From Candidatus Nomurabacteria bacterium (GTDB lineage Bacteria; Patescibacteriota; Minisyncoccia; Phycocordibacterales; Phycocordibacteraceae): 45,904 nucleotides of DNA. This document shows positions 19,326 through 27,952 of the stretch, one piece after another (positions within the stretch are counted from its first letter, which is position 1; each line of letters starts with the position of its first letter). The position numbers were made by a program, and so were the translations under genes. Below the pieces are notes generated by a model that saw only the letters and a program-made list of their open reading frames with translations, searched no databases and had not been told where the DNA came from. The stretch spans positions 1-45,904 of the forward strand of contig CALRBA010000007.1 of the NCBI GenBank assembly GCA_943353835.1, written 5' to 3'.

Positions 19326-20795
19326 TTAGCAAACGTGATGTTTTTCCATTATATGTTTTATTTCCTCATCTTCTGCCTCTTCCCTCCTCTTTTTCCCAGC
19401 TTCTCCAAGTTTTTTTAGCTCATCTTCGGGTAATTTAAGTAGCTCTTCGATGCGCTTATCTAGATATTCTTCTGTATTTAAATCCACATTGTCTAGCACC
19501 TCCTCTAGGAGCGCATTTAGTGCCCAACCAATTACAGGACCCGCTTTCACGTGGAACTTCTCCATAATGCGACCCCCATCGATATTAAGCATCGTTACTG
19601 AAATCGGGTCTCGGAGCGCCTGGTCCACCATAGCCTTATACTTACGGAACCTAAAAGGCTGTTCCTTAGGCCTGCCAGTGCCTATACGGTCGCAGATGCG
19701 TAGATTAAGCAGATCTTGTATGTTCTCTTCTCCTACATTCACAATCATACGCCTCACAGCCGAGAGAGTAATCTGTTCGGGGTCAGAGAAGAACATATGC
19801 CACCTCACTAATTTTACGACTTTCTCTATTGTTTCACGTGAAAAATGGAGGTCCTCTAAAGCCTTTTTTGTTACACGTGAACCAACTACGTCGTGTCCAT
19901 GGAATGTCCAATCATCTTTTTCATCGGAGCGACGACGCGTTTCAGGCTTAGCTATATCGTGATAGAGTCCGGCGAGACGGATATCAAAACTCCATCCCTT
20001 ATCGGCAGCATGTTGCATAGTGCGGAGATTATGACCGAAAACATCATAAGAGTGCGCCTGATTCTGTTCTATACCGATACCTCGAATGAGATCCGGTACG
20101 ATATATTCAAGGATACCGAGTTGTTGGGCGAGGACGAGAGCATTCATCGGCTGGTTTGAATTCAGTATGCGCATAAACTCATCGCGAACCCTTTCACGTG
20201 AAACAAGGCCTAAATGCTTACCATTTTCACTTATTGCAGTTGCTGTATTGCCATCAATACCGAAGCCGAGCTCGGCGACAAAACGTACTGCACGCAACAT
20301 TCGTAGAGCGTCCTCGTTGAAGCGCAGAGAGGCGTCGCCCACGGCCCGTACCAATTTATCCTTTATGTCCTTTTGACCGTCATATGGGTCAATTAAATGT
20401 CCTTTAGACTCATCCATGGCGATAGCATTGATTGTGAAGTCGCGTCGCGCTAGGTCGCCGAGCAGGGAAGTGCCGAACTCTACTTTATCCGGTCGACGCT
20501 TATCAGAATATTCTGATTCAGTGCGATACGGAGTCACTTCAATAATCGCGAGACGCGAATCCTCTGAACCTGTCTTCACACCGACAGTGCCATAATCGTT
20601 CTCGTAGAAGGAGTCGGGGGAGACGGCCTGAATATGCTCCGGAGAGGCGTTGGTTGTGATGTCCCAATCCTTAGGTTCTAGGCCGATTATAAGGTCACGC
20701 ACGCACCCTCCGACGAGATACGCTTCAAAGCCCGCTTCTCGCAGGCCACTGCTAACTTTAGCGACTTCATTCGGAATGCGATATTGCATTTCCAA
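19326..20795 (-). CDS. cca: CCA tRNA nucleotidyltransferase / poly(A) polymerase family with HD domain
   Basis: AYLVGGCVRDLIIGLEPKDWDITTNASPEHI; RRDFTINAIAM; EDALRMLRAVRF; LAGLYHDIAKPETR...FHGHDVVGS. Confidence 0.95.
   Translation of the reverse strand: MEMQYRIPNEVAKVSSGLREAGFEAYLVGGCVRDLIIGLEPKDWDITTNASPEHIQAVSPDSFYENDYGTVGVKTGSEDSRLAIIEVTPYRTESEYSDKRRPDKVEFGTSLLGDLARRDFTINAIAMDESKGHLIDPYDGQKDIKDKLVRAVGDASLRFNEDALRMLRAVRFVAELGFGIDGNTATAISENGKHLGLVSRERVRDEFMRILNSNQPMNALVLAQQLGILEYIVPDLIRGIGIEQNQAHSYDVFGHNLRTMQHAADKGWSFDIRLAGLYHDIAKPETRRRSDEKDDWTFHGHDVVGSRVTKKALEDLHFSRETIEKVVKLVRWHMFFSDPEQITLSAVRRMIVNVGEENIQDLLNLRICDRIGTGRPKEQPFRFRKYKAMVDQALRDPISVTMLNIDGGRIMEKFHVKAGPVIGWALNALLEEVLDNVDLNTEEYLDKRIEELLKLPEDELKKLGEAGKKRREEAEDEEIKHIMEKHHVC
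19543..19558. promoter_or_regulatory. parS-like site 2 (weaker)
   Basis: GCTTTCACGTGGAACT, inside cca. Confidence 0.4.
19830..19845. promoter_or_regulatory. parS-like site 3
   Basis: TGTTTCACGTGAAAAA, 15/16 to TGTTNCACGTGAAACA, inside cca. Confidence 0.65.
19869..19884. promoter_or_regulatory. parS-like site 4
   Basis: TGTTACACGTGAACCA, 15/16 to TGTTNCACGTGAAACA, inside cca. Confidence 0.65.
20190..20205. promoter_or_regulatory. parS-like site 5
   Basis: CCTTTCACGTGAAACA, 14/16 to TGTTNCACGTGAAACA, inside cca. Confidence 0.6.
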
Positions 20796-20826
20796 ATCGT
20801 AGCACAGTGCCGTACTATATTGACAC

Positions 20827-20898
20827 GCCCTCGTGGTGAAACGGATATCACACCTGACTTCGGATCAGGCAGTCCGGGTTCGATTCCTGGCGAGGGCA
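20827..20898 (+). tRNA. tRNA-Arg (anticodon TCG)
   Basis: Cloverleaf: acceptor GCCCTCG/CGAGGGC; anticodon loop CTTCGGA; T-arm CGGGTTCGATTCCTG; no encoded CCA. Confidence 0.93.
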
Positions 20899-21030
20899 CA
20901 AGAGAGCGAATAGCGAGCTTGTGCTGAACGGATCGCGACGGCGCGAGCTGGTGTCGCGGAAATTTCTAGCAAGAAATTATCTGTGACCACTGGAAAGATA
21001 AATGTGGCGCATGGTATCATTCGCAGCGAA

Positions 21031-21101
21031 GCGGGCATGGTTCAGTGGTAGAACACGTCCTTGCCAAGGATGAGACGGGATTTCGATTATCCCTGCCCGC
21101 A
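21031..21101 (+). tRNA. tRNA-Gly (anticodon GCC)
   Basis: Acceptor GCGGGCA/TGCCCGC; anticodon loop TTGCCAA; T-arm GGGAT-TTCGATT-ATCCC. Confidence 0.92.
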
Positions 21102-21277
21102 CACGATTTTTTCGATGGTACTCCAGCGAGCAAAAATCGCGTCGGAAATAGCACATTTCCGACGTCGCTCGATAAAAATCAGCTGTGGACAAAATGGGGG
21201 ATACTGGGGATAAAGGACATGTGACATTTTATGAAGTCCGTGAAATACTGAGTAAATGAGCCATATTTATAAAAGCC

Positions 21278-21676
21278 GTGGATATTTCGTCTCTGACAAC
21301 TAAGGAGGTAGGCAACTTGGGCGAGAGTGTCGCATGTGAATACCTGCGTCGACACGGCTTCACTATCCGTGACCGCAACTATGTAAAGAAAACAGGTGAG
21401 TTGGATATCATCGCGGAGAAAGAAGATACCCTGCATTTTGTTGAAGTTAAGACCGTACTAGCCGAAGAATTTCCTCTAGCAGAATGTAAAGGCGAAGATG
21501 TGTATGACCCATCGCTTAACTTACATCAGGCCAAGGTGAGAAAAGTCGCGCGGACAGGAGAATGGTATGTCCTTGAGAAAAAGTGGGAGGGGGAGTGGCA
21601 GGTAGACGGATGCCTCGTCTGGCTCCGACGCCGAGACGGCATAGCGCGCGTCTCCTATCTCCCGCAAATCGTCTAA
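21278..21676 (+). CDS. yraN: YraN family (UPF0102) endonuclease-like protein
   Basis: GNLGESVACEYLRRHGFTIRDRNYVKKTGELDIIAEKEDTLHFVEVKT. Confidence 0.9.
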   Translation: MDISSLTTKEVGNLGESVACEYLRRHGFTIRDRNYVKKTGELDIIAEKEDTLHFVEVKTVLAEEFPLAECKGEDVYDPSLNLHQAKVRKVARTGEWYVLEKKWEGEWQVDGCLVWLRRRDGIARVSYLPQIV

Positions 21677-21699
21677 ACCTGATAATATGGGTAAACAAC

Positions 21700-21770
21700 C
21701 GGGGCGTAGTATACCGGTAGTACGTCTGCTTTGGGAGCAGATAGACCGGGTCCGATTCCCGGCGCCCCGA
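21700..21770 (+). tRNA. tRNA-Pro (anticodon TGG)
   Basis: Acceptor CGGGGCG/CGCCCCG; anticodon loop TTTGGGA flanked by TCTGC/GCAGA; T-loop TCCGATT. Confidence 0.93.
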
Positions 21771-21773
21771 TGA

Positions 21774-22904
21774 TTAGAGATTGGCGGTCAGGATTGATTC
21801 AAGAGCATACATCTTGGGTGCGAAGTCGGCGATAGAAGCAGAAGTTTGTTTAGAGAGAAGGAGGTCGAGCGCGCTGCCCGTCTCGTTCGCGTACGCGGCG
21901 CGGATGTAGGACGCGGTGATGGCGTCCAGCTTACGGGTGTCGGTGGTGCCCTTTGTCGTGCTGGTGGTAATGGTGCCCACGAGCTTGCCTGAGGCATCTG
22001 CGACACCTCCACCCGAGGAACCTTCTTGCGCCGCGGCCGAGCCGCCGAGCGCGAGTACGTCAATGGTGTTGGTCACGAAGGTGAGCACTTCCTTCACCGA
22101 GCCGAAAACAATGGTGGGGAAGAGGGACGATTGTATCTGGCTTGATTCAAGAAACTGCGCGCCGTACGAGGCTATAACGACCGGTGTGCCAGTGTTTGGC
22201 GGAGAAATAGCGAGCGGAATGAATGGAAAGGAATTTGGAAGAGCATCTCTAGTCACAGACTTCGTAACAGCAAGAAAAGCGAAATCATATTCGCCGGTCC
22301 CGCTCGGATTCGCTTCTGTGAGAATCTTCGCATTCGCGTTAATCCATTCTGACGGAATGTAGATGAGAGAGGCTTCATATTTATCAATGGCCGGACTACC
22401 TGCGCGAATAGTGCAGGAGACGTTTCGGTCTGCGAGAAGGAAGTTCTGTGCGATGTGCGCGTTAGTGAGAATGATACCTTTAGAATCAACAATAACCCCG
22501 CTACCGCTTATGGAGCGGAGGCGGCTACCGGCGGGAGCATAGCAAATAATGTTCACGAGCGCGGTGCGGAGCGTTGATGCTGAAACGTCAAGTGAAGAAC
22601 TTTCTCTAGGAGAAATCGCGGTCTGAATTGAAGTCGTAATTTCTTCAAGAGGAGAGAGAACGATTGGAGCAGGAGCAGGCGGAGCAGATTTCTTTTTAGG
22701 AACTGAAGTTGATTGCACCTGTATGGAAGTTGTCGCTTCAATCTCTTTTAATTCAGTAACCTGTAGTACAGAAACAGTTGAGGATGCGACAGGAACAACT
22801 GTAGGCGGAGTTTGAAAAGTTGTTACGTTGTAAGAAATGGCGATTACAAAAATGCCTACGACGAGCGCCGTGACTGCACCGAGATATGATACGAAGCGCG
22901 ACAT
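21774..22904 (-). CDS. membrane-anchored trypsin-like serine protease
   Basis: N-terminal TM, Pro-rich linker, then GSGVIVDSKGIILTNAHIAQNF (His), YDFAFLAV (Asp), EGSSGGGVADASGKLVGT (Ser). Confidence 0.85.
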   Translation of the reverse strand: MSRFVSYLGAVTALVVGIFVIAISYNVTTFQTPPTVVPVASSTVSVLQVTELKEIEATTSIQVQSTSVPKKKSAPPAPAPIVLSPLEEITTSIQTAISPRESSSLDVSASTLRTALVNIICYAPAGSRLRSISGSGVIVDSKGIILTNAHIAQNFLLADRNVSCTIRAGSPAIDKYEASLIYIPSEWINANAKILTEANPSGTGEYDFAFLAVTKSVTRDALPNSFPFIPLAISPPNTGTPVVIASYGAQFLESSQIQSSLFPTIVFGSVKEVLTFVTNTIDVLALGGSAAAQEGSSGGGVADASGKLVGTITTSTTKGTTDTRKLDAITASYIRAAYANETGSALDLLLSKQTSASIADFAPKMYALESILTANL

Positions 22905-22943
22905 ATGTATACGCTAACCTAAAAATGGTATTCTCGCACCATA

Positions 22944-23014
22944 GCGGGATTAGTTTAATGGTAAAACTGCAGATTTCCAATCTGCTGACAGGAGTTCGAT
23001 TCTCCTATCCCGCA
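22944..23014 (+). tRNA. tRNA-Gly (anticodon TCC)
   Basis: Acceptor GCGGGAT/ATCCCGC; anticodon loop TTTCCAA; T-arm GGAGTTCGATTCTCC. Confidence 0.94.
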
Positions 23015-23026
23015 GAGTATAGAAAC

Positions 23027-23053
23027 AAACGCGGCGCCGGAGGCGCCGCGTTT
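23027..23053. terminator. bidirectional hairpin between tRNA-Gly and the convergent HU gene
   Basis: Perfect AAACGCGGCGCC-GGA-GGCGCCGCGTTT. Confidence 0.75.
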
Positions 23054-23082
23054 CCTGCCTACTACAAACTGCTTTCTGCTTA

Positions 23083-23355
23083 CTATTTAACAGCGTCCTT
23101 CAACGCCTTGGCGGCGCGAAACTTCGCCGTACGAGAAGCCGCGATATGAATTGACTCGCCCGTACGAGGATTGCGCCCTTGACGCGCCTGGCGAGCCTTA
23201 GTCGCGAAGATGCCGAGGCCAGAGATTGACACTTCGTCACCGCCCTTAAGACCGGAAACGATGCAGTCAACCATGCACTCAACTGCACGCTCGGCGTCGG
23301 CCTTCGTTGACCCGAGAACGCCGTGCACCTTGTCTACGATATCTGCTTTGTTCAT
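23083..23355 (-). CDS. hup: HU-family DNA-binding protein
   Basis: MNKADIVDKVHGVLGSTKADAERAVECMVDCIVSGLKGGDEVSISGLGIFATKARQARQGRNPRTGESIHIAASRTAKFRAAKALKDAV. Confidence 0.96.
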   Translation of the reverse strand: MNKADIVDKVHGVLGSTKADAERAVECMVDCIVSGLKGGDEVSISGLGIFATKARQARQGRNPRTGESIHIAASRTAKFRAAKALKDAVK

Positions 23356-23469
23356 GAGAATTTGCTAATTGCTAATCCCCACGACCGCTCTGGAGTGGGA
23401 TGCGCATAAGTATAGGAAATGCGCCGTTTTATGCAATACCCTCGACAAGTGGCCGTGGATAATGCCTAA

Positions 23470-24978
23470 TCAGCGTGCAAATTCAACTACTCTATTCTCG
23501 CGGATGATATTGACCTTGATTTCGCCCGGATATTTGAGCTCTTCTTGGATGCGCTTGGCGATATCGCGGGCGAGCGTGTGCATCGCGATGTCTGTCACCT
23601 TACCTGGGTTTACAAAGACACGTATCTCGCGCCCAGCCGCGATAGCATACACCTTCTCCACGCCCGCGAAGGTGCCGGCGATGAGCTCCAAGTCGCCGAG
23701 ACGCTCCAAATAGCGGTCAACCGTGTCTCGGCGAGCCCCCGGGCGACCTCCCGATATCGCATCAGCAACTTGGACGATGATTGACTCTGGCGTCTCGTAC
23801 GGATACTCCTCGTGGTGCGACTGCATGGCGAGAATGACTCGTTTATCAATTCCGAATTTTTCCAGAATTCTACGACCTATCTCAACGTGCGTGCCCTGCA
23901 CCTCGTGGTCAACGGCCTTACCAATGTCGTGGAGGAGTGCACCAGTACGCGCGACCGAGACGTCAGCGTCGAGCTCCGAGGCGAGCATGCCGGCGAGGTG
24001 CGCCATCTCAATAGAATGCTGGAGAATATTCTGACCGTAACTGGTACGGAAGTGGAGACGCCCGAGAAGGGCAGTGAGCTTTGGAGGGAGACCTATGACT
24101 CCAACCTCATACGCAGCGGCCTCACCCTTCTGCTTCGTAATCTCGGCGACTTCTGCGCGAGTCTTCTCCACAGTTTCTTCTATCTTTGCAGGCTGAATTC
24201 GCCCGTCGGCAATAAGCTTTTCCAGCGCAATCTTCGCTATGTGCCGACGTAGAGGGTCAAAAGAAGAAAGTGTTATTTTGTCCGGCGAATCATCAATAAG
24301 AACGTCTACGCCGGTAGCGCGTTCAAATGCCTTAATATTGCGCCCTTCTTTGCCGATTATTTTACCTTTCACATCTTCCGACGGAAGTACGACCGAGAGA
24401 GACATTGTCTCTGCATTCACGGCGTTTCCTAGACGATGAATACTCGTCGTGAGGATAGTACGCGCTTTATCTTCAAGACGTTCGCGACCATTCGCTTCTA
24501 ATTTCTGCAGACGCAGAAGAATTGCTTCTTCATACGCGCGCTCTATTTGCGCAAAGAGCTCCTCGCGCGCCTTCTCTTCAGATAGATTGGCTACTTTGGA
24601 AAGTTCTTTTGAACGCTCTTTTGCGAGATCCTCTGCGATATCTTTCACACGCACGGCCTCTTGTTCGCGCGCACGCACTTCATTTTCTTTTTCATCAAGA
24701 AATTCCTCGCGTGAGGCGACACGCTCCTCTCGTGAAGCGACCTTCTCCTCGCGCTCTTCAATCGGTGCGAGACGTTCTGTCTCTACGACCTCTCCGCGGA
24801 ATTGCGCCTCGGCGATAATCTTCGCCGCCTGCTCCTGCGCGTGGAGTAATTTCTGTTTAATATCCAGCTCTACAGAACCGCGGCTCGCGAGGCCGATAAG
24901 CACGCGCAGAACATAGCCGAGCACAATACCACCCACGCCAGAGAGTGCGAGCATGATTAATATGATTTTGAGTGACAT
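23470..24978 (-). CDS. rny: ribonuclease Y
   Basis: N-terminal TM, coiled coil, KH (VVLPSEDVKGKIIGKEGRNIKAFERATGVDVLIDDSPDKITLSSFDP), HD (TGALLHDIGKAVDHEVQGTHVEIG). Confidence 0.95.
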   Translation of the reverse strand: MSLKIILIMLALSGVGGIVLGYVLRVLIGLASRGSVELDIKQKLLHAQEQAAKIIAEAQFRGEVVETERLAPIEEREEKVASREERVASREEFLDEKENEVRAREQEAVRVKDIAEDLAKERSKELSKVANLSEEKAREELFAQIERAYEEAILLRLQKLEANGRERLEDKARTILTTSIHRLGNAVNAETMSLSVVLPSEDVKGKIIGKEGRNIKAFERATGVDVLIDDSPDKITLSSFDPLRRHIAKIALEKLIADGRIQPAKIEETVEKTRAEVAEITKQKGEAAAYEVGVIGLPPKLTALLGRLHFRTSYGQNILQHSIEMAHLAGMLASELDADVSVARTGALLHDIGKAVDHEVQGTHVEIGRRILEKFGIDKRVILAMQSHHEEYPYETPESIIVQVADAISGGRPGARRDTVDRYLERLGDLELIAGTFAGVEKVYAIAAGREIRVFVNPGKVTDIAMHTLARDIAKRIQEELKYPGEIKVNIIRENRVVEFAR

Positions 24979-24995
24979 AGCACTTTATGTTATCT

Positions 24996-25014
24996 ACATA
25001 GGACTGTCCTATGT
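24996..25014. promoter_or_regulatory. perfect 9-1-9 dyad upstream of rny (operator-like)
   Basis: ACATAGGAC-T-GTCCTATGT. Confidence 0.5.
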
Positions 25015-25102
25015 ATGTATAAATCTAAGTTGGGGAGGGTCAGTTGATCTTTCGTATCAGTCAATCAGCGAAGCAGTATGAAGGGACTCTAGCACTATTT
25101 GA

Positions 25103-25705
25103 TTAGGAAAACACCTTATCTACTAGCCCGTACTTCTTGGCTTCCTCTGCGGTCATAAAGAAGTCACGCTCCACATCTTTCTCAATCTTCGCGAGTGCTT
25201 GACCAGTATTCTTGGCGAGAATGCGGTTTAAATTTGCACGCAGTTTTAATATCTGCTTCGCGGTAATCTCAATGTCAGTCGCCTGGCCCTCGGCCCCGCC
25301 GTGCGGTTGATGAATCATCACTTCGGCGTTCGGGAGCGCGAAGCGCTTGCCCTTGGCTCCGGCCGAGAGGAGAATAGCGGCGCCAGATGCCGCCATTCCG
25401 ATACAAATAGTGGATACTGACGGCTTTACATGGTTCATAGTGTCTACCATCGCGAGAGTCGCCGTAACCGAGCCGCCAGGAGAGTTGATATAGAGTGAAA
25501 TGTCCTTCTTTGGGTCTTCTGCTTCTAGAAATAGGAGTTGGGCGATAACCAGATTGGCAGTATCGTCGTCTATATGACCTCCAAGAAAAACAATTCTGTC
25601 TTTGAGAAGGCGCGAGTAGATGTCATAAGCGCGCTCGCCGAACTGGCTCTTCTCTATCACCATCGGGATTAGCATTGATGAACGTGTTTGTTTTTGTATA
25701 TTCAT
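25103..25705 (-). CDS. clpP: ATP-dependent Clp protease proteolytic subunit
   Basis: [86 protein letters not shown]. Confidence 0.96.
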   Translation of the reverse strand: MNIQKQTRSSMLIPMVIEKSQFGERAYDIYSRLLKDRIVFLGGHIDDDTANLVIAQLLFLEAEDPKKDISLYINSPGGSVTATLAMVDTMNHVKPSVSTICIGMAASGAAILLSAGAKGKRFALPNAEVMIHQPHGGAEGQATDIEITAKQILKLRANLNRILAKNTGQALAKIEKDVERDFFMTAEEAKKYGLVDKVFS

Positions 25706-25712
25706 AAATAAA

Positions 25713-25886
25713 TTATTCTGAGACTGGTGCTGTAATCAGAGCTTTTTCTTCAGAGATTCTCTTCCCCCACGAGTAGAACGCGCCTATGACTATCATAAGC
25801 ACAATAATAACTATGGAGATAACGACACCCCACTGTTGCGCCTTGGGCGACGGTATTCCTGGTGAAATAGTTTTTTCAGGTTCCAT
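25713..25886 (-). CDS. 57 aa single-pass membrane microprotein (not in ORF track)
   Basis: Minus-strand translation [57 protein letters not shown]; fits exactly between clpP and ppa. Confidence 0.65.
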   Translation of the reverse strand: MEPEKTISPGIPSPKAQQWGVVISIVIIVLMIVIGAFYSWGKRISEEKALITAPVSE

Positions 25887-25887
25887 A

Positions 25888-26409
25888 CTATTTTTTTGAG
25901 TCGGTATACAATTGTCGTGCGCGAGTAAAGGCAGACTCTGCCGAGGCCTTGTTCTCGAAGCCGTGTATCACCACCTCTTTGTTCTGCAATTTCTTGTAGG
26001 TCGTGAAGAAGTGCTCGATTTCTTTGAGTGTGTGTTTGTTCACATCCTCAAGATCATTTACTTCCTTCCATCGTGGGTCGTCAACCGGAACAGCGATGAC
26101 CTTGTCGTCGGCATCGCCTCCATCAACCATTTTGGTAAGTGCCACAGGGCGAGCACGTACCAAGATGCCTGGGAGGAGTGGGTAGGTCGTAAGTAGTATC
26201 ACATCGAGCGCATCACCATCGTCCCAGAGCGTTTGTGGCACAAAGCCGTAATCAAACGGAAAACTCTGTGCTGTATGCGCGACTCGGTCGAGCGCGATAA
26301 GCCCCGTCTTTTTATCTATCTCGTACTTGTTGTGTGAGCCTTTGTTAATCTCAATAATTACGTTCATCTCACTCGAATTCCCAGGTTCTACATCGTGAAG
26401 TAAGTTCAT
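25888..26409 (-). CDS. ppa: inorganic pyrophosphatase
   Basis: VIIEINKGSHNKYEIDKKTGLIALDRV...FPFDYGFVPQTLWDDGDALDVILL...DDKVIAVPVDDPR. Confidence 0.95.
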   Translation of the reverse strand: MNLLHDVEPGNSSEMNVIIEINKGSHNKYEIDKKTGLIALDRVAHTAQSFPFDYGFVPQTLWDDGDALDVILLTTYPLLPGILVRARPVALTKMVDGGDADDKVIAVPVDDPRWKEVNDLEDVNKHTLKEIEHFFTTYKKLQNKEVVIHGFENKASAESAFTRARQLYTDSKK

Positions 26410-26436
26410 ATTTTTCTATTATACATTACTCGTTAT

Positions 26437-27798
26437 TTATTCATCCTTAGCTTTATCTCTGTCTTCTTCTTTATCAGCGGCGGTCTCGTCCGAAGCGGGG
26501 AGTGGGGTTAGCTCTTCTTCAGCCGGCAGAATGGTCACTTGTTCTGCTTCTTCAGTGATAACTTCAGCGCTCTCAGTCGGCATAACTTCTGCTTCAATAG
26601 CGGGGTCCTCTTCCCCGACGCTTGCGGTCGGGGTCCCGACCCCTTCGGGCGTCGGGACTGTTCCTCCGGCAGAGATAATATCTATGTTCCAGCCGGTCAG
26701 CTTAGCGGCGAGACGGACGTTCTGCCCTCCACGACCGATAGCGAGAGACTGTTCATCCTCAGAGACCGTTACCGTCGCGCGATGACCACCTTCGTCCAGC
26801 ACCACATCAATCGGTGTGGCGGGGGAGAGAGCTTCTTTAATAAATTCTTTCGCGTCATCGTTCCATTCAATGATGTCAATGCGCTCGCCTCCGATCTCGC
26901 TCATAACCGTAGAAACGCGCACTCCTCTCTGACCGACTAGAGAGCCAACTGGGTCAACGTGCGGGTCAAGCGAGGCGAGAGCAATCTTGGTACGGCTCCC
27001 CGGCTCGCGCGCCAGTGCCTTAACCTCTATAGAGCCGGCCGCTAATTCCGGCGCCTCCATTTCAAAAAGCTTCACAACGAACTTCGGATGCGCACGCGAG
27101 AGCCGTAGATACACACCGCGGAAGCCTTCGTCCACTGCGTAGAGATACGCGCGAATACGCTCGCCCATACGATAGCGCTCGCCTGGAATCTGCTCTTCGT
27201 AGGGGATAATACCGGTCGTGCGACCGAGATCTACAAATATCGCTCCGCGCTCCATCCTCTGGACAATGCCAGACACTATCTGACCCTTCTTCTCGCTGAA
27301 CTCCTCCATCATTGAGAGCTTCTCCGCCTCGCGCACTTTTTGTATCACAACCTGTTTCGCCGTCTGCGCAGCGATACGACCGAATTCGTCCTGCGGCTCA
27401 AGAGGGAAAATTATTTCTTCAGCAACCGCGACACCTCGCTTCATCAACCGCGCATCAGTTAGGAGAATGTGCTTCTCGGAATCAAAGCGAGGCAATTCGC
27501 CATCGGCGAGATGTTCTTCTTCACCATGGAACGAGTGATGATGTTCATGTTCTTCAACTTTTTCATCAGGCGCAGGAAAACGCACCGTCGTGTCATCAAC
27601 TACGGTTTTAACTTGTTCAAATGCGATGGTGCCAGTGTTGAGGTCCAGATGGGAACGTACGACCTGTCCGCGCTTGCCGTATTCGCGCTTATAGGCGGTC
27701 GCCATCGCACTCTCAATGGCTTCAACCATCGTCGCGCGACTTATGCCTCTATCCTCAAACTCTCCGAGCACTGCGTTGATGGTCTTTAAGTCAATCAT
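26437..27798 (-). CDS. nusA: transcription termination/antitermination factor NusA with acidic C-terminal tail
   Basis: Likely start 27798 (MIDLKTINAVLGEFEDRGISRATMVEAIESAMATAYKREYG); S1/KH motifs (LVGQRGVRVSTVMSEIGGERIDIIEW; AIGRGGQNVRLAAKLTGWNIDI). Confidence 0.93.
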   Translation of the reverse strand: MIDLKTINAVLGEFEDRGISRATMVEAIESAMATAYKREYGKRGQVVRSHLDLNTGTIAFEQVKTVVDDTTVRFPAPDEKVEEHEHHHSFHGEEEHLADGELPRFDSEKHILLTDARLMKRGVAVAEEIIFPLEPQDEFGRIAAQTAKQVVIQKVREAEKLSMMEEFSEKKGQIVSGIVQRMERGAIFVDLGRTTGIIPYEEQIPGERYRMGERIRAYLYAVDEGFRGVYLRLSRAHPKFVVKLFEMEAPELAAGSIEVKALAREPGSRTKIALASLDPHVDPVGSLVGQRGVRVSTVMSEIGGERIDIIEWNDDAKEFIKEALSPATPIDVVLDEGGHRATVTVSEDEQSLAIGRGGQNVRLAAKLTGWNIDIISAGGTVPTPEGVGTPTASVGEEDPAIEAEVMPTESAEVITEEAEQVTILPAEEELTPLPASDETAADKEEDRDKAKDE

Positions 27799-27952
27799 AT
27801 GGAATATGTATGTATGTCGCACTCTTCTAAAAAGAAAGTCCGCATTGCGGACATTTCAGTTAATGACAAGTATACCAGATGCGCTCTGCTCGTCAACAGC
27901 CGATGTATAGAAATAAAACGCCGCCCCTTTTTTATGTTGTTGGAGCGGCATG

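Noticed and set aside
20827-23014. tRNA cluster as an integration hotspot with a mobile element
   Set aside because: No integrase or 3'-tRNA direct-repeat duplications noticed; intervening genes are yraN and a protease.
26539-26940. 133 aa plus-strand ORF opposite nusA
   Set aside because: Antisense to NusA KH and tail regions.
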